Positions 1-7,408 of a stretch of 64,000 nt of DNA are shown piece by piece. The DNA lies in contig DASPNM010000019.1 in assembly GCA_035626515.1 (NCBI GenBank), positions 1 to 64,000 on the forward strand. The letters run 5' to 3'. The notes under the pieces are model-generated. The model had not been told where the DNA came from. It saw only the letters and a list, made by a program, of their open reading frames with translations, and made no database searches. The position numbers were made by a program, and so were the translations under genes. Each line of letters starts with the position of its first letter. Positions within the stretch are counted from its first letter, which is position 1. The stretch comes from DASPNM01 sp035626515. Lineage in GTDB: Bacteria > Bacteroidota > Bacteroidia > Chitinophagales > Chitinophagaceae.

Positions 1-19
1 TCAGACCTTTTCCACCATC

Positions 20-955
20 TTGCGACTTGTAATTCTTTTGTTTGTATTGTTCTATGCCGCTGTTGCGCATAGCCAGGAATCGCGTGATACGAGCTACGTC
101 GGTGTTTTTCTGAAAAGCCTTTACGATTTTTCACCTGCGGAGTATTCTTTTGGAGCCGACTTTTATTTATGGAGCAACTGCACGAGCAGTCTTCCTTTGT
201 TCGACCAACTGGAAATCACGAACGCAAAGAAGATCGAAGAGTATAGCTCTTTTCGGGACGAGGACAGAAAAGCATTCGTAAGCTATAAGAACTGCAAAGT
301 TCAACTCACTCATGATTGGGAGCTGTCCAATTATCCATTTGATAAGCAGCGCCTGAGAATTAATATAGAGGGGCAGTCGAGCATAGAGTTCATTTACCTC
401 CTCAAGGACAAGGCTGGTTTTGAAATTGCCGATGATTTACGAATTCCGGGGTGGGAGGTGGAAAAATTCCAAGTAGAAGAAAGTTTTAAATTTTATCGGA
501 CTGATTTTGGTTACAGAAATACGAAATTCCAGGAACGACGATTCAATCACATTTCGTTTGTCGTGACAATCGATCGCGACAGTTGGGACCTCTACTTCAA
601 GCTATTTTCGGGGTTGTATATTGCATTTTTTGTATCATTTCTTTCCTTTTTTATTCGTCCCGATTTTGTTGATCCCAGGTTTGGCCTAAGCGTCGGCGGA
701 TTGTTTGCCTCAGTGGCAAACAAGTATGTTGTGGATGCAAATATCCCCGCATCGATCAGCTTTTCCTTTGTCGACAAAGTACATTTCCTTACTTTTTTCT
801 ATATCCTCGGAACTCTTGTGCTTTCGTCCATATCGCTGCGCCTCCACACCATAGGTGAAGTTCAGAAACGAAAAAAAATAGACCGACGAGCAGCATTGAT
901 CATGCTTATCACCTACATTTTGTTGAATATCCTACTAGTTCTTTTCGTCCTCTAA
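20..955 (+). CDS. pentameric ligand-gated ion channel homologue (Cys-loop family, prokaryotic type)
   Basis: The protein has the full architecture of a GLIC/ELIC-like channel. A signal peptide ends near SQE at residues 18-20. A beta-rich periplasmic domain follows, with the Cys-loop equivalent YPFDKQ at residues 105-110 and GW at 144-145. Four membrane helices lie at about 191-212, 218-242, 253-276 and 290-311. The second helix runs into DANIP, matching the ETNLP-type end of M2 and the M2-M3 loop of GLIC. As in other prokaryotic members there is no disulphide-forming Cys pair in the loop, and the helix 1 proline is not seen. The family conducts ions across the inner membrane on ligand or proton binding; the ligand here cannot be read. 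The first usable start is a TTG at 20, but the frame is open to base 2, so the real start may lie outside the window. It is followed by a MIDAS lipoprotein and a membrane protein on the same strand. Confidence 0.85.
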   Translation: MRLVILLFVLFYAAVAHSQESRDTSYVGVFLKSLYDFSPAEYSFGADFYLWSNCTSSLPLFDQLEITNAKKIEEYSSFRDEDRKAFVSYKNCKVQLTHDWELSNYPFDKQRLRINIEGQSSIEFIYLLKDKAGFEIADDLRIPGWEVEKFQVEESFKFYRTDFGYRNTKFQERRFNHISFVVTIDRDSWDLYFKLFSGLYIAFFVSFLSFFIRPDFVDPRFGLSVGGLFASVANKYVVDANIPASISFSFVDKVHFLTFFYILGTLVLSSISLRLHTIGEVQKRKKIDRRAALIMLITYILLNILLVLFVL

Positions 956-1154
956 GCAGTAAACAGAAGTTATTGGTAGTCAACACACAAATTCATTAGA
1001 ATTCAAAATGAATCAGCTATTTGGAATATCAGACTCAAAAATTTAAATTAGTAGACACGACCTACGTCTTGAAGCTTCCACGTACCAGTCCATTATCCGA
1101 GTCGGCCGGCCTTGAGTAACGACCAGCATTCATTGTAAAAATAACAGAAAGAAA

Positions 1155-1910
1155 ATGGGTATTCACCTCTGCTTCATTGTCGCTTCTGTATGTCTGCTGT
1201 CCTGCAACGGAGCAGCGCAAAATTGCGCTAATGTTAAGCTTACACCCAGCGATCTTGTTAAAAAAAAGACCAAATATGTCCTGTTTTTAATTGCCGACGA
1301 CAGGTCCGGCTCTACGTCAAATCCTGGGCAGCCAGCTCGCCTTAATGTGGATCAATATAATGCACTTGTTCAGGAATTTTTGAATCGCGGTTACTCTGGC
1401 CAATTTGCTGTGCGCATAATTGGGAATACTCAAAATTCTGGATTCGAAACCGCGTTGGAGTTCGAACGTGGCTTTAAAGAAATACCCGTTGACGAACACA
1501 AGCGGCTTTCAGAGAAAGCAGTCATTCGGTGCAAGAACCAGTTGATCCGAGATACAAATCAAAAAATTCTCTCGAGAAAAAATCATGCCGTTCGCACATT
1601 TATGAGCAACGTCGTGCAAAACAGAGTCTTAAACTACCGACCCAATGGTCCTGATCGTACTGACATCTATACTGCTTTGCGCGATATTGAATTGAAAATG
1701 AATATAGGTGCATCATTTGACAAGATTATTGTGGTGATTTTTAGCGACGGGGTTGATTCAAATAGAAGGCCGCTTCAACTCAATTCAGGTCAAAAGCCGT
1801 TTGATTTGGTTCTAATCGGTTGGCCACCGAACCGTCAATTAAAACAGGGGGAAGTCCGGCTTGGTTCGGCTGATGATTTAGTCACCTGGTTTCAAAACCT
1901 AAATTTATAG
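1155..1910 (+). CDS. lipoprotein with von Willebrand factor A-like (MIDAS) domain
   Basis: A lipoprotein signal ends in LLSC (Cys17), so the protein should be anchored in a membrane and face the periplasm or surface. The remainder reads as a vWA fold. Strand 1 ends in the metal site D49-R-S-G-S53 (DxSxS), a Thr at about 169 sits in DRTD, and FSDG at 197-200 provides the third MIDAS aspartate. Such domains bind a divalent metal and usually a partner protein. It stands 199 bp after the channel gene and 3 bp before the next membrane protein, so the latter two are surely co-transcribed. At 251 residues it is a single-domain protein. The vWA call is good; the partner is unknown, although the neighbouring channel is an obvious candidate. 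Confidence 0.75.
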   Translation: MGIHLCFIVASVCLLSCNGAAQNCANVKLTPSDLVKKKTKYVLFLIADDRSGSTSNPGQPARLNVDQYNALVQEFLNRGYSGQFAVRIIGNTQNSGFETALEFERGFKEIPVDEHKRLSEKAVIRCKNQLIRDTNQKILSRKNHAVRTFMSNVVQNRVLNYRPNGPDRTDIYTALRDIELKMNIGASFDKIIVVIFSDGVDSNRRPLQLNSGQKPFDLVLIGWPPNRQLKQGEVRLGSADDLVTWFQNLNL

Positions 1911-1913
1911 TAT

Positions 1914-3083
1914 ATGCCTACCACCACCGAAAATCCTCCGCCACTTAGTACCAGCGCCGCTGAAAACCAATATCGATATGCGGCTCAACTCGCCCAAGAC
2001 GCTGGCCATGCGGCTGAGCGAGGACGAGAGCTGTTTCAAAAATACTCCTACCAAGCGGCGCGTAAAATCGAATGGGATCGTACGATCGCTCCGCAGCGCG
2101 CAACTGTGTTGGCATTCATAATCCTTTTCCCAATAATCGCCGTCGTCGAATATTTATTCTCGGAAGAATTATACAGGGATGTACTCCCGAAATTCCCTTG
2201 GGCAATGGGGCTAATTTTCGCTGTCCTGGCAGTGGTTATTGCGGAACTGCTTGTGTACCGGTTTTTCGAAGTAAAACGGCAATGGAAGTCGAATGAACTC
2301 AAGCGGAGCGAACGCTGGGCACATTATCCAGAGCCTATAATCAACAAACAAGTGAAGAAAATCACCCACCGCCAGTTGATAATTGGTTTGATTCTTTTCG
2401 TGATTATGGTTGGCATCCTGTCTTATATGTCCTGGGATAGAGTCAACAGACTTAGGGGCGCAGGGGTGCGTACCGAAAGTTTCGGTCCAATTGATCTCTT
2501 GCCCGTTATCCTATACATTTTTGAGGTTTTCACCGGCATGTTCATTTGGTATATTATTCTTAGATTGTTTCTCGGGATCACGGTAAGATCCCTGAAGAAA
2601 AAATTTCATAAGTCTGTTGATCAATGCAGCGAACTCACCATTGACGCTGTTCAGGCCTTTAACAAGGCAGAAGAAAACGGATACGATGTTTTTAAAAACC
2701 CAGTAATGAGGGCAGTGCAGGAAGCGTTTGGCAGGAATGGGGGTTTGGCTGAATCGAGCGGAATTGAATATATAAGTAAATTACAGACCGGCACTTTCCC
2801 AGTAAAAGTCAAGCTACTCGAAATGGCTTCGAAGCAGCCGGTATCAGGTAATGTAAGAGTGATCACGAACTACAAATTTGGAGCCGCAAAGGGTGCGCAT
2901 AATGGCGACCTGGATTTGAACATTGAGTCATTTTTGTCTGTGAACCCGCAAAGCGGGAACAGAACAACTGATTCGATTCGAACAATCGAGGTGGAGTATC
3001 AGGGTAATGGGGATACCATCAAAAAAAAGAGGGAGGTTGTTATTGACCTTGATCACGAGGGCCCGCACGTAGTTTACGTTTAG
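1914..3083 (+). CDS. four-helix membrane protein of unknown function, partner of the channel cluster
   Basis: I do not recognise a named family. Residues 1-60 are polar and probably cytoplasmic. Membrane helices appear at about 63-83, 96-118, 154-173 and 193-220, with a basic stretch (KRQWKSNELKR) between the second and third. From about 225 on there is a soluble domain of 165 residues that begins with a basic segment and ends in beta-rich sequence. The start ATG at 1914 lies 3 bp behind the stop of the vWA lipoprotein, so the two are translated together. Base composition is AT-rich, like the two upstream genes. A role as an effector or scaffold coupled to the channel and lipoprotein is inference only. 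Confidence 0.7.
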   Translation: MPTTTENPPPLSTSAAENQYRYAAQLAQDAGHAAERGRELFQKYSYQAARKIEWDRTIAPQRATVLAFIILFPIIAVVEYLFSEELYRDVLPKFPWAMGLIFAVLAVVIAELLVYRFFEVKRQWKSNELKRSERWAHYPEPIINKQVKKITHRQLIIGLILFVIMVGILSYMSWDRVNRLRGAGVRTESFGPIDLLPVILYIFEVFTGMFIWYIILRLFLGITVRSLKKKFHKSVDQCSELTIDAVQAFNKAEENGYDVFKNPVMRAVQEAFGRNGGLAESSGIEYISKLQTGTFPVKVKLLEMASKQPVSGNVRVITNYKFGAAKGAHNGDLDLNIESFLSVNPQSGNRTTDSIRTIEVEYQGNGDTIKKKREVVIDLDHEGPHVVYV

Positions 3084-3116
3084 TCGACCCAGCCTAATGA
3101 AGGGAAAATCCAGGAT

Positions 3117-3221
3117 ATGAATTCTTGGTTTACAACGGTTCTGCGAAACGGCATGATTCTTTTGGCAGTCTGTATTCTGCTTCTCCTTCTGATCTTGATG
3201 GAGAAGTGCTTCGGTGCTTAA
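3117..3221 (+). CDS. 34-residue single-helix membrane microprotein
   Basis: A short open frame begins with ATG 33 bp after the stop of the four-helix protein. It encodes a polar N-terminus (MNSWFTTVLRNG), one strongly hydrophobic run of about 16 residues rich in Leu and Ile, and a short tail (MEKCFGA) before TAA. The layout (basic residue before the helix, charged residues after it) is that of a bitopic small membrane protein. It fits as the last gene of the channel operon. A purine-rich stretch, GAAGGG, lies about 14 bases before the ATG. A chance hydrophobic frame cannot be excluded. Confidence 0.5.
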   Translation: MNSWFTTVLRNGMILLAVCILLLLLILMEKCFGA

Positions 3222-3240
3222 TGCGGGAAACATCCTTGCC

Positions 3241-3498
3241 TTAATTACAAGCCTTCATACGACAAGGCTGTTCACGATCATAATAATTAATTGCACTGTC
3301 CCGAGTAGTCGAAATAATCGCCCGGCTGCATTGGTTGAGGCCGCGACACTGTCGGTTAACATGATGTGCATACGCAGACGGTCCAAGGCAAATCCACACT
3401 CGCGGTTCCTTCACCACAGAGTTGTCTTTCCCGGTGGGAGCCAATTCGGCAAAAGCCAAAACTGCAGCGAGGGACGCAACGATCAGAAATGGTTTCAT
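3241..3498 (-). CDS. small secreted Cys-rich protein
   Basis: The 85-residue product starts with a signal peptide (MKPFLIVASLAAVLAFA). The mature part holds the pattern VWIC, HHVNRQCRGLNQC and PCRMKAC. It resembles small Bacteroidota proteins of the type VYIC...YH...CRGLxxC...C, which look like short metal-binding Ada-type folds. Cys and His spacing suggests zinc binding in the periplasm or outside the cell. It is the third gene of a - strand run after two small soluble proteins, 14 bp downstream of the 82-residue one. No function is established from the sequence. Confidence 0.6.
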   Translation of the reverse strand: MKPFLIVASLAAVLAFAELAPTGKDNSVVKEPRVWICLGPSAYAHHVNRQCRGLNQCSRAIISTTRDSAINYYDREQPCRMKACN

Positions 3499-3512
3499 AA
3501 ACCCAAAAGCAT

Positions 3513-3761
3513 TTAAACCGATGTTTCAACAGGATGTGCCGGAGCATGGACGCAAGCCAGTTCCTTCAAATCCGCACCCTTTGACAAGGCCTCCTCGACA
3601 AATGTTTCGGCCAGGTCGTTCATTTCATCAAAGCTCAAGTCGAAGATTTCCTGCAAGTCCACTTTCAATAATGCCTCGTCCGGATTGATGCGGTTGTCGG
3701 AATAGATCCGGCTCAGCTGATACCGGACCATCTCCCTTACGTTGTGGGAATAGAACTGCAT
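3513..3761 (-). CDS. 82-residue hypothetical protein
   Basis: The frame is open further upstream, to a TTG at 3848, but the start is set at the ATG at 3761. AAGGAGG lies 8 bases before it, and the preceding gene stops only 14 bp upstream. The product is an acidic, mainly helical soluble protein (MQFYSHNVREMVRYQLS at the start, then segments such as LLKVDLQEIFDLSFDEMNDLAETF). No domain is recognised. It is tightly linked to the 93-residue gene before it, and the two may act together. Confidence 0.6.
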   Translation of the reverse strand: MQFYSHNVREMVRYQLSRIYSDNRINPDEALLKVDLQEIFDLSFDEMNDLAETFVEEALSKGADLKELACVHAPAHPVETSV

Positions 3762-3775
3762 CAGTTCGCCCTCCT

Positions 3776-4057
3776 TTATCCTGAAAAGTTTCTTGAGAAA
3801 TTCCACAGCATGTTTTCCTGCTCGCTCGGCGCATTCTTCCGGAGGCAAAGCTCAATATACCCAAGAAGCAATTCGATATTGTGCTGTTTCGAAACCGGCA
3901 ATTCAAGTTTCCTGCCAATTTCCTCGATCAGCAGCGGCCGGCTGGAACGCCAACCGTTGATGACATAATCACAAATTCGCCGAAGTTCTTCAGTGATGTC
4001 AGGTGTTTCCCTGATTTCCCGGCAGACAGAAATTAACGGATGATCCGCCATAAGCAA
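3776..4057 (-). CDS. 93-residue hypothetical protein
   Basis: The product is a small soluble protein with helical character throughout (HPLISVCREIRE, EELRRICDYVING, IEEIGRKLELPVS). It has no signal peptide. An ATG at 4051 (MADHPL) is an alternative start. Its TAA at 3776-3778 is directly followed by the AAGGAGG of the next gene. This argues for two separate genes and not for one frameshifted gene, although the reading frames do overlap when the longer TTG start of the next gene is used. Confidence 0.6.
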   Translation of the reverse strand: MLMADHPLISVCREIRETPDITEELRRICDYVINGWRSSRPLLIEEIGRKLELPVSKQHNIELLLGYIELCLRKNAPSEQENMLWNFSRNFSG

Positions 4058-4314
4058 GACTTTAGAATTAACTAATGAACTTCTTAAGGTCGGAATCGTC
4101 GGTTAATCTACCCTATGGACTTTGGGAAAACTGTCCCTAAATCTACGGTATAGCAGGAAACCTGCCAAGCTGGGACCAGGAAAAAAATGCAACACAATGC
4201 CGCCAGGAATTGCTGAACGGTGATTTGCTAACCAAACGACATCTAGGCTGGGGCCGTTCAGCGAGCTGCAAGAGCCCCGATCCACCTTCCAAAAAGCTCG
4301 AATTCACAAATTTT

Positions 4315-4350
4315 TTGACATGTTCACTTCTCAACTTCTCCTTATTTTTG
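4315..4350 (+). promoter_or_regulatory. promoter of tRNA-Asn
   Basis: TTGACA at 4315-4320 is followed, with 25 bases between TTG and the next box, by TATTTTTG at 4343-4350. The second box matches the Bacteroidota -7 consensus TAnnTTTG exactly; the spacing is a little longer than usual. Transcription would begin near 4357, about 75 bases before the mature tRNA. Confidence 0.5.
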
Positions 4351-4386
4351 CACCCCCCCCACGTGACGGGTGGCATTCTCAGCTCT

Positions 4387-4404
4387 CCCCAATTACAATT
4401 GGGG
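4387..4404. repeat. perfect inverted repeat, 8-bp arms
   Basis: CCCCAATT and AATTGGGG are separated by AC, 28 bases before the tRNA-Asn gene. It would fold as a hairpin in the 5' leader of the tRNA transcript, or act as a protein site. There is no T tract, so it is not a terminator. Confidence 0.5.
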
Positions 4405-4432
4405 TGGATGGGCGCGGATGAAAAAAACATAT

Positions 4433-4506
4433 TCCTCCTTAGCTCAGTTGGTTAGAGCATCTGACTGTTAATCAGAGGGTCGTTGGTTCAAGTCCAACAG
4501 GAGGAG
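4433..4506 (+). tRNA. tRNA-Asn (GTT)
   Basis: The cloverleaf is complete. Acceptor arms TCCTCCT (4433-4439) and AGGAGGA (4499-4505) pair fully, the D-loop carries AGCTCAGTTGGT, and the anticodon arm TCTGA/TCAGA encloses CTGTTAA with anticodon GTT. The T-arm contains GTTCAAGTCC. The discriminator is G. CC follows but the next base is G, so the CCA end is not fully encoded. Confidence 0.97.
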
Positions 4507-4515
4507 CCGATGGGA

Positions 4516-4540
4516 AGCCAACAGCTGTTGGCTTTTTTTA
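4516..4540 (+). terminator. Rho-independent terminator of tRNA-Asn
   Basis: AGCCAACAGCTGTTGGCT is a perfect 18-base palindrome, directly followed by a run of seven T ending at 4539. It starts 10 bases after the tRNA. Confidence 0.85.
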
Positions 4541-4558
4541 TTCTTGAAAGAATTTGAA

Positions 4559-4589
4559 GACCCCGATCCCGCGAAGCGGCGTCGGGGTC
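4559..4589. repeat. GC-rich hairpin element
   Basis: GACCCCGA (4559-4566) and TCGGGGTC (4582-4589) form the arms, with CCGC/GCGG pairing inside. A related hairpin with GAATTCGCGAAGCGAATT in the middle stands at 58161-58194, so this is probably a dispersed palindromic repeat. Confidence 0.5.
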
Positions 4590-4725
4590 CAACAGGAGGA
4601 GCACTCCACGGGTCGGCTTCATGCCGACCTTAACTTTTTGATGTGCAGACCGGGACCGCGGGCATCCGCAAAGAGTAACAATGCAGCCTCTAGACAAAAC
4701 CATTTATGCCACGGCCGGTTTGCCA

Positions 4726-4751
4726 TCCTTCGACAAGCTCAGGATGACAAA
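4726..4751 (-). repeat. dispersed repeat, TTGAGCTTGTCGAAG family
   Basis: Read on the - strand it is TTTGTCATCCTGAGCTTGTCGAAGGA. A second copy in + orientation is at 17607-17636. Both lie between genes. Confidence 0.6.
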
Positions 4752-4917
4752 ATAAATTTCCCCTGCAAAAAAAGCATCTCAGCTTCTACACAATATTCCT
4801 TTGCGTCTTACTTACCCAGCGTCTCTGCGTGAAATTTTTTTCAGGCAAAGGCGCAAAGAGGCCAACGCGCTAAGAAAGCCCGAAATCGGCCGTCCGAAGA
4901 CGGAAGCCTTTCCTTTG

Positions 4918-4975
4918 ACTATTGACCATGGACTATGGACCTTCGACGATGGACCATGGACTATTGACCATGGAC
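4918..4975. repeat. direct repeat, 16 bp
   Basis: ACTATTGACCATGGAC occurs at 4918-4933 and 4960-4975, with imperfect copies (GGACTATGGACC, GATGGACCATGG) between. The unit is itself partly palindromic around CCATGG. Confidence 0.6.
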
Positions 4976-5082
4976 AGGTGGAATGTTGTTGAAGGTAGTT
5001 GAATGTTCTTGAACCCCCGCCATCGATCATGAACCATTACCCACTTCCAAAACATCAGTAATTTCAATCCCTGCAAACTCAA

Positions 5083-6597
5083 ATGAAAAGAATTTTACTC
5101 GCCGCCACCTTTCTGGCCCTCGCTGCGCTCGCACATGGCCAGTCGCACCCGTTCGAAAACAAACTGCCGCTCATCGACCGCTACATCGACAGCGTCATGA
5201 AAGCCTGGAACATCCCCGGGCTGGCAATCGGAATCGTCTACAAAGACCAGCTTGTCTACGGAAAAGGATACGGCTACCGCGACCTTGATAATAAGCTGCC
5301 GGTCGAAACCACGACGATGTTTCCGATCGCTTCCAATACCAAGCTCTTCACCGCAACCGCCGCCTGTATGCTGGCCGCGGAAGGAAAACTCGACCTCGAT
5401 AAGCCGGTCAGAAATTACGTCCCCTCACTCAGTTTTCACGACGACCTCCTCAATTCGTCAGCAACGCTCCGCGACCTGCTCTCCCACCGCACCGGGTTGC
5501 CCCGCTATGACGGCATCTGGATAGCTTCCCCCCTCACGCGAAGCGAAATAGCGGCGACAATTGCTTACATGAAACCTCAACTCGGATTCCGCGAGGGATA
5601 TCTCTATAATAATATGATGTATTCGGTGGCCGGTTTGGCTATGGAACGTGTAGCCGGAATGAGCTGGGAAGAAATTATCCGCAAGAAGATTTTTGAACCC
5701 CTGGAGATGACCGCCTCGGGCTTTTCCCAGGAGGACATGACAAGATCCGGAAATTTTGCCTTTGCATACTTCGAGACCGACAGCACCCGCCGCCTGAAAA
5801 CACGAAACGTCCGACTGGAAAGTCAGGCCCTGGGGCCGGCGGGCACGATCAAATCAAACGTGGAAGAAATGAGCCGGTGGATGATCACCCAGCTCAACGG
5901 TGGAAAATACCGCGGCCGGCAGGTTATACCGGAGCCCGTCATCCGCCAGACGCTGATTCCAAACACGATCGCCGACAAAGAAGGAAGATGGAGCGAGCTC
6001 TCCAATGCATTGTACGCACTCGGACGGAATGTGTTAACCTACAAAGGCTATAAGATCAGCACCCACACCGGGTCAATCGACGGGTTTTATTCAAACCTCA
6101 CCTTCGTTTTTTCTGAAAATATAGCTGTTTTCATGGTGCACAACAGCACCACCGCCGCCAGCTTCCGTTCGGGAATGGCTTTTCCCGTCATCGACCGGTT
6201 GCTTAACCTTACGCTCACGCCCTGGAGCGAGCGCTACCTGCTGGACGCGGTCAAAAACCAATTGGACGATAAGAAAAGAAGAGATTCCATCAGGGCCACG
6301 CAAATAATGAATACGGTTCCTTCTCAACCACTCCATCTTTACGCGGGCCAGTACCTCAACCCGGTATACGGAGAAATAACCATCGACTTTCATGACGGAA
6401 AGCTCTGGCTCAACTTCCGCGGCCAGCGTTCCGCGCTTGGCCATTTCCATTACGACCAGTTCGTTACCAATGAAGCAGCCAGCGGGCTTGCCGATTTCAG
6501 GCTAAACTTCCTTACCAACAGCGACGGCAAAATCGACCGGCTGGCCTGCCAACCTTACGGCGACCCGCTCGCAGAATTTGTGAAAAGGAAACGATGA
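5083..6597 (+). CDS. serine hydrolase, beta-lactamase class C / PBP-like family
   Basis: A signal peptide ends at AHGQ (residues 17-20), so the enzyme acts in the periplasm or outside. The catalytic pair is S84-N-T-K87 (SxxK). YNN within LYNNMMYS stands at the YxN position, and HTG within THTGS replaces the KTG box. Beyond about residue 400 follows a small beta domain (LHLYAGQY, then GEITIDF) like DUF3471. The 504 residues match this extended family. The family includes esterases, D-aminopeptidases and beta-lactamases; the substrate cannot be told. The next gene starts 4 bp after its stop, so the two are probably co-transcribed. Confidence 0.9.
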   Translation: MKRILLAATFLALAALAHGQSHPFENKLPLIDRYIDSVMKAWNIPGLAIGIVYKDQLVYGKGYGYRDLDNKLPVETTTMFPIASNTKLFTATAACMLAAEGKLDLDKPVRNYVPSLSFHDDLLNSSATLRDLLSHRTGLPRYDGIWIASPLTRSEIAATIAYMKPQLGFREGYLYNNMMYSVAGLAMERVAGMSWEEIIRKKIFEPLEMTASGFSQEDMTRSGNFAFAYFETDSTRRLKTRNVRLESQALGPAGTIKSNVEEMSRWMITQLNGGKYRGRQVIPEPVIRQTLIPNTIADKEGRWSELSNALYALGRNVLTYKGYKISTHTGSIDGFYSNLTFVFSENIAVFMVHNSTTAASFRSGMAFPVIDRLLNLTLTPWSERYLLDAVKNQLDDKKRRDSIRATQIMNTVPSQPLHLYAGQYLNPVYGEITIDFHDGKLWLNFRGQRSALGHFHYDQFVTNEAASGLADFRLNFLTNSDGKIDRLACQPYGDPLAEFVKRKR

Positions 6598-6601
6598 TAG
6601 C

Positions 6602-7267
6602 ATGTCTTTTGCCTCCAGGTTGCTGAAGTTCTACCGGGAATTGCGTCCTCCGCAAGACCTGCCTGCGGGCATTCAATGGCTTTTCCCGCAACAAAACCCG
6701 CAGGTGATCAAAGTAGTCGAGGCATTTTTAAAAAAATTCTACAACGACAATCGCCCGCGACGGTTGATCCTTGGAATCAATCCCGGCCGCTTCGGCGCCG
6801 GCACCACGGGAATTAACTTCACCGCTCCCAAACAACTCACCGAGCTTGGCATCCCGCATCCTTTCCCGCCGAACCAGACGGAACTTTCCGCGGAATTTAT
6901 CTACCAGGCCATCCGCGCCTGCGGCGGACCGGAAATTTTTTACTCACGCTACTTCATCTCGGCCGTTTGCCCCCTGGGCTTCACCCGCGGCGGCACCAAC
7001 CTCAACTACTACGACGACCCGCAACTGCTTCGCGCGCTCACTCCTTTTATTACAGGCTCGATCCGCGCGCAAATGAAAATGGGATTTCTGATCGACCACT
7101 GCTTCTGCATCGGCGGCGGAAAAAATCTCAAATTCCTGAGCCTACTGAATGAAAAAAATAAATTCTTCCAAGCCATCACTCCGCTCGCCCACCCGCGATT
7201 CATCATGCAGTATCGCCGCAAGCAGCTTGCTGACTACATCCGCCTTTACAGCGATGCGCTCGCATGA
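6602..7267 (+). CDS. SMUG-type uracil-DNA glycosylase family protein
   Basis: The N-terminal half contains LGINPGRFGAG followed by TGINF, the water-activating and uracil-binding loop of the SMUG branch (family form GMNPGPFGM). Near the C-terminus is AHPRF, in the place of the DNA-minor-groove motif (HPSP in SMUG1). Length (221 residues) fits the single-domain SMUG2/DUF4918-like proteins. It should remove uracil or oxidised pyrimidines from DNA in base excision repair. The ATG is 4 bp from the preceding hydrolase gene; no functional link to that gene is apparent. Confidence 0.8.
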   Translation: MSFASRLLKFYRELRPPQDLPAGIQWLFPQQNPQVIKVVEAFLKKFYNDNRPRRLILGINPGRFGAGTTGINFTAPKQLTELGIPHPFPPNQTELSAEFIYQAIRACGGPEIFYSRYFISAVCPLGFTRGGTNLNYYDDPQLLRALTPFITGSIRAQMKMGFLIDHCFCIGGGKNLKFLSLLNEKNKFFQAITPLAHPRFIMQYRRKQLADYIRLYSDALA

Positions 7268-7408
7268 TTGCATTAGTTTTTTTCGCCATTGACCGCGGGC
7301 ATTTTTTCCAAAAATCAGTGTGGAATTGCTTCCACAGTTTGCTCCCGGCTCAATTATTCGGCCTAACTTGACTTATCCTTTGAAAATTTAAAAAGCTACC
7401 ATTTTTTT

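Larger units (their letters stand above)
4058..4432. other. intergenic region upstream of tRNA-Asn
   Basis: No gene is seen in these 375 bases. They hold a run of eight or nine C at about 4351-4360, the probable tRNA promoter, and a perfect inverted repeat close to the tRNA. Open frames here have no protein-like character. Confidence 0.5.
4492..4602 (+). repeat. 16-bp direct repeat made from the tRNA 3' end
   Basis: The end of the tRNA (GTCCAACAGGAGGAGC, 4492-4507) recurs exactly at 4587-4602, 95 bp further on. Duplications of a tRNA 3' end are the usual footprint of a site-specific recombinase that integrates at tRNA genes. The enclosed 79 bases hold only the terminator and half of a hairpin, so no integrated element remains here. 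Confidence 0.6.
4603..5082. other. intergenic repeat cluster
   Basis: No gene is credible here. The stretch is a mosaic of repeats. A TTCGACAAGCTCAGGATGACA element lies at 4726-4751. At about 4798-4875 there is a fragment of the type TTTGCGTCT...GTCTCTGCGTGAAA with an inverted GGCAAAGGCGCAAAGAGGCC. Two copies of ACTATTGACCATGGAC stand at 4918-4933 and 4960-4975. GTGGAATGTTGTTGAAGGT (4978-4996) is found again at 63131-63149. Confidence 0.6.

Noticed and set aside
3513..3848. Reading 3513-4057 as one frameshifted gene
   Set aside because: The AAGGAGG placed 8 bases before an ATG, directly behind the TAA of the first frame, explains it better as two genes.
4058..4432. Small frames before tRNA-Asn
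   Set aside because: No protein-like composition and no start site signals.
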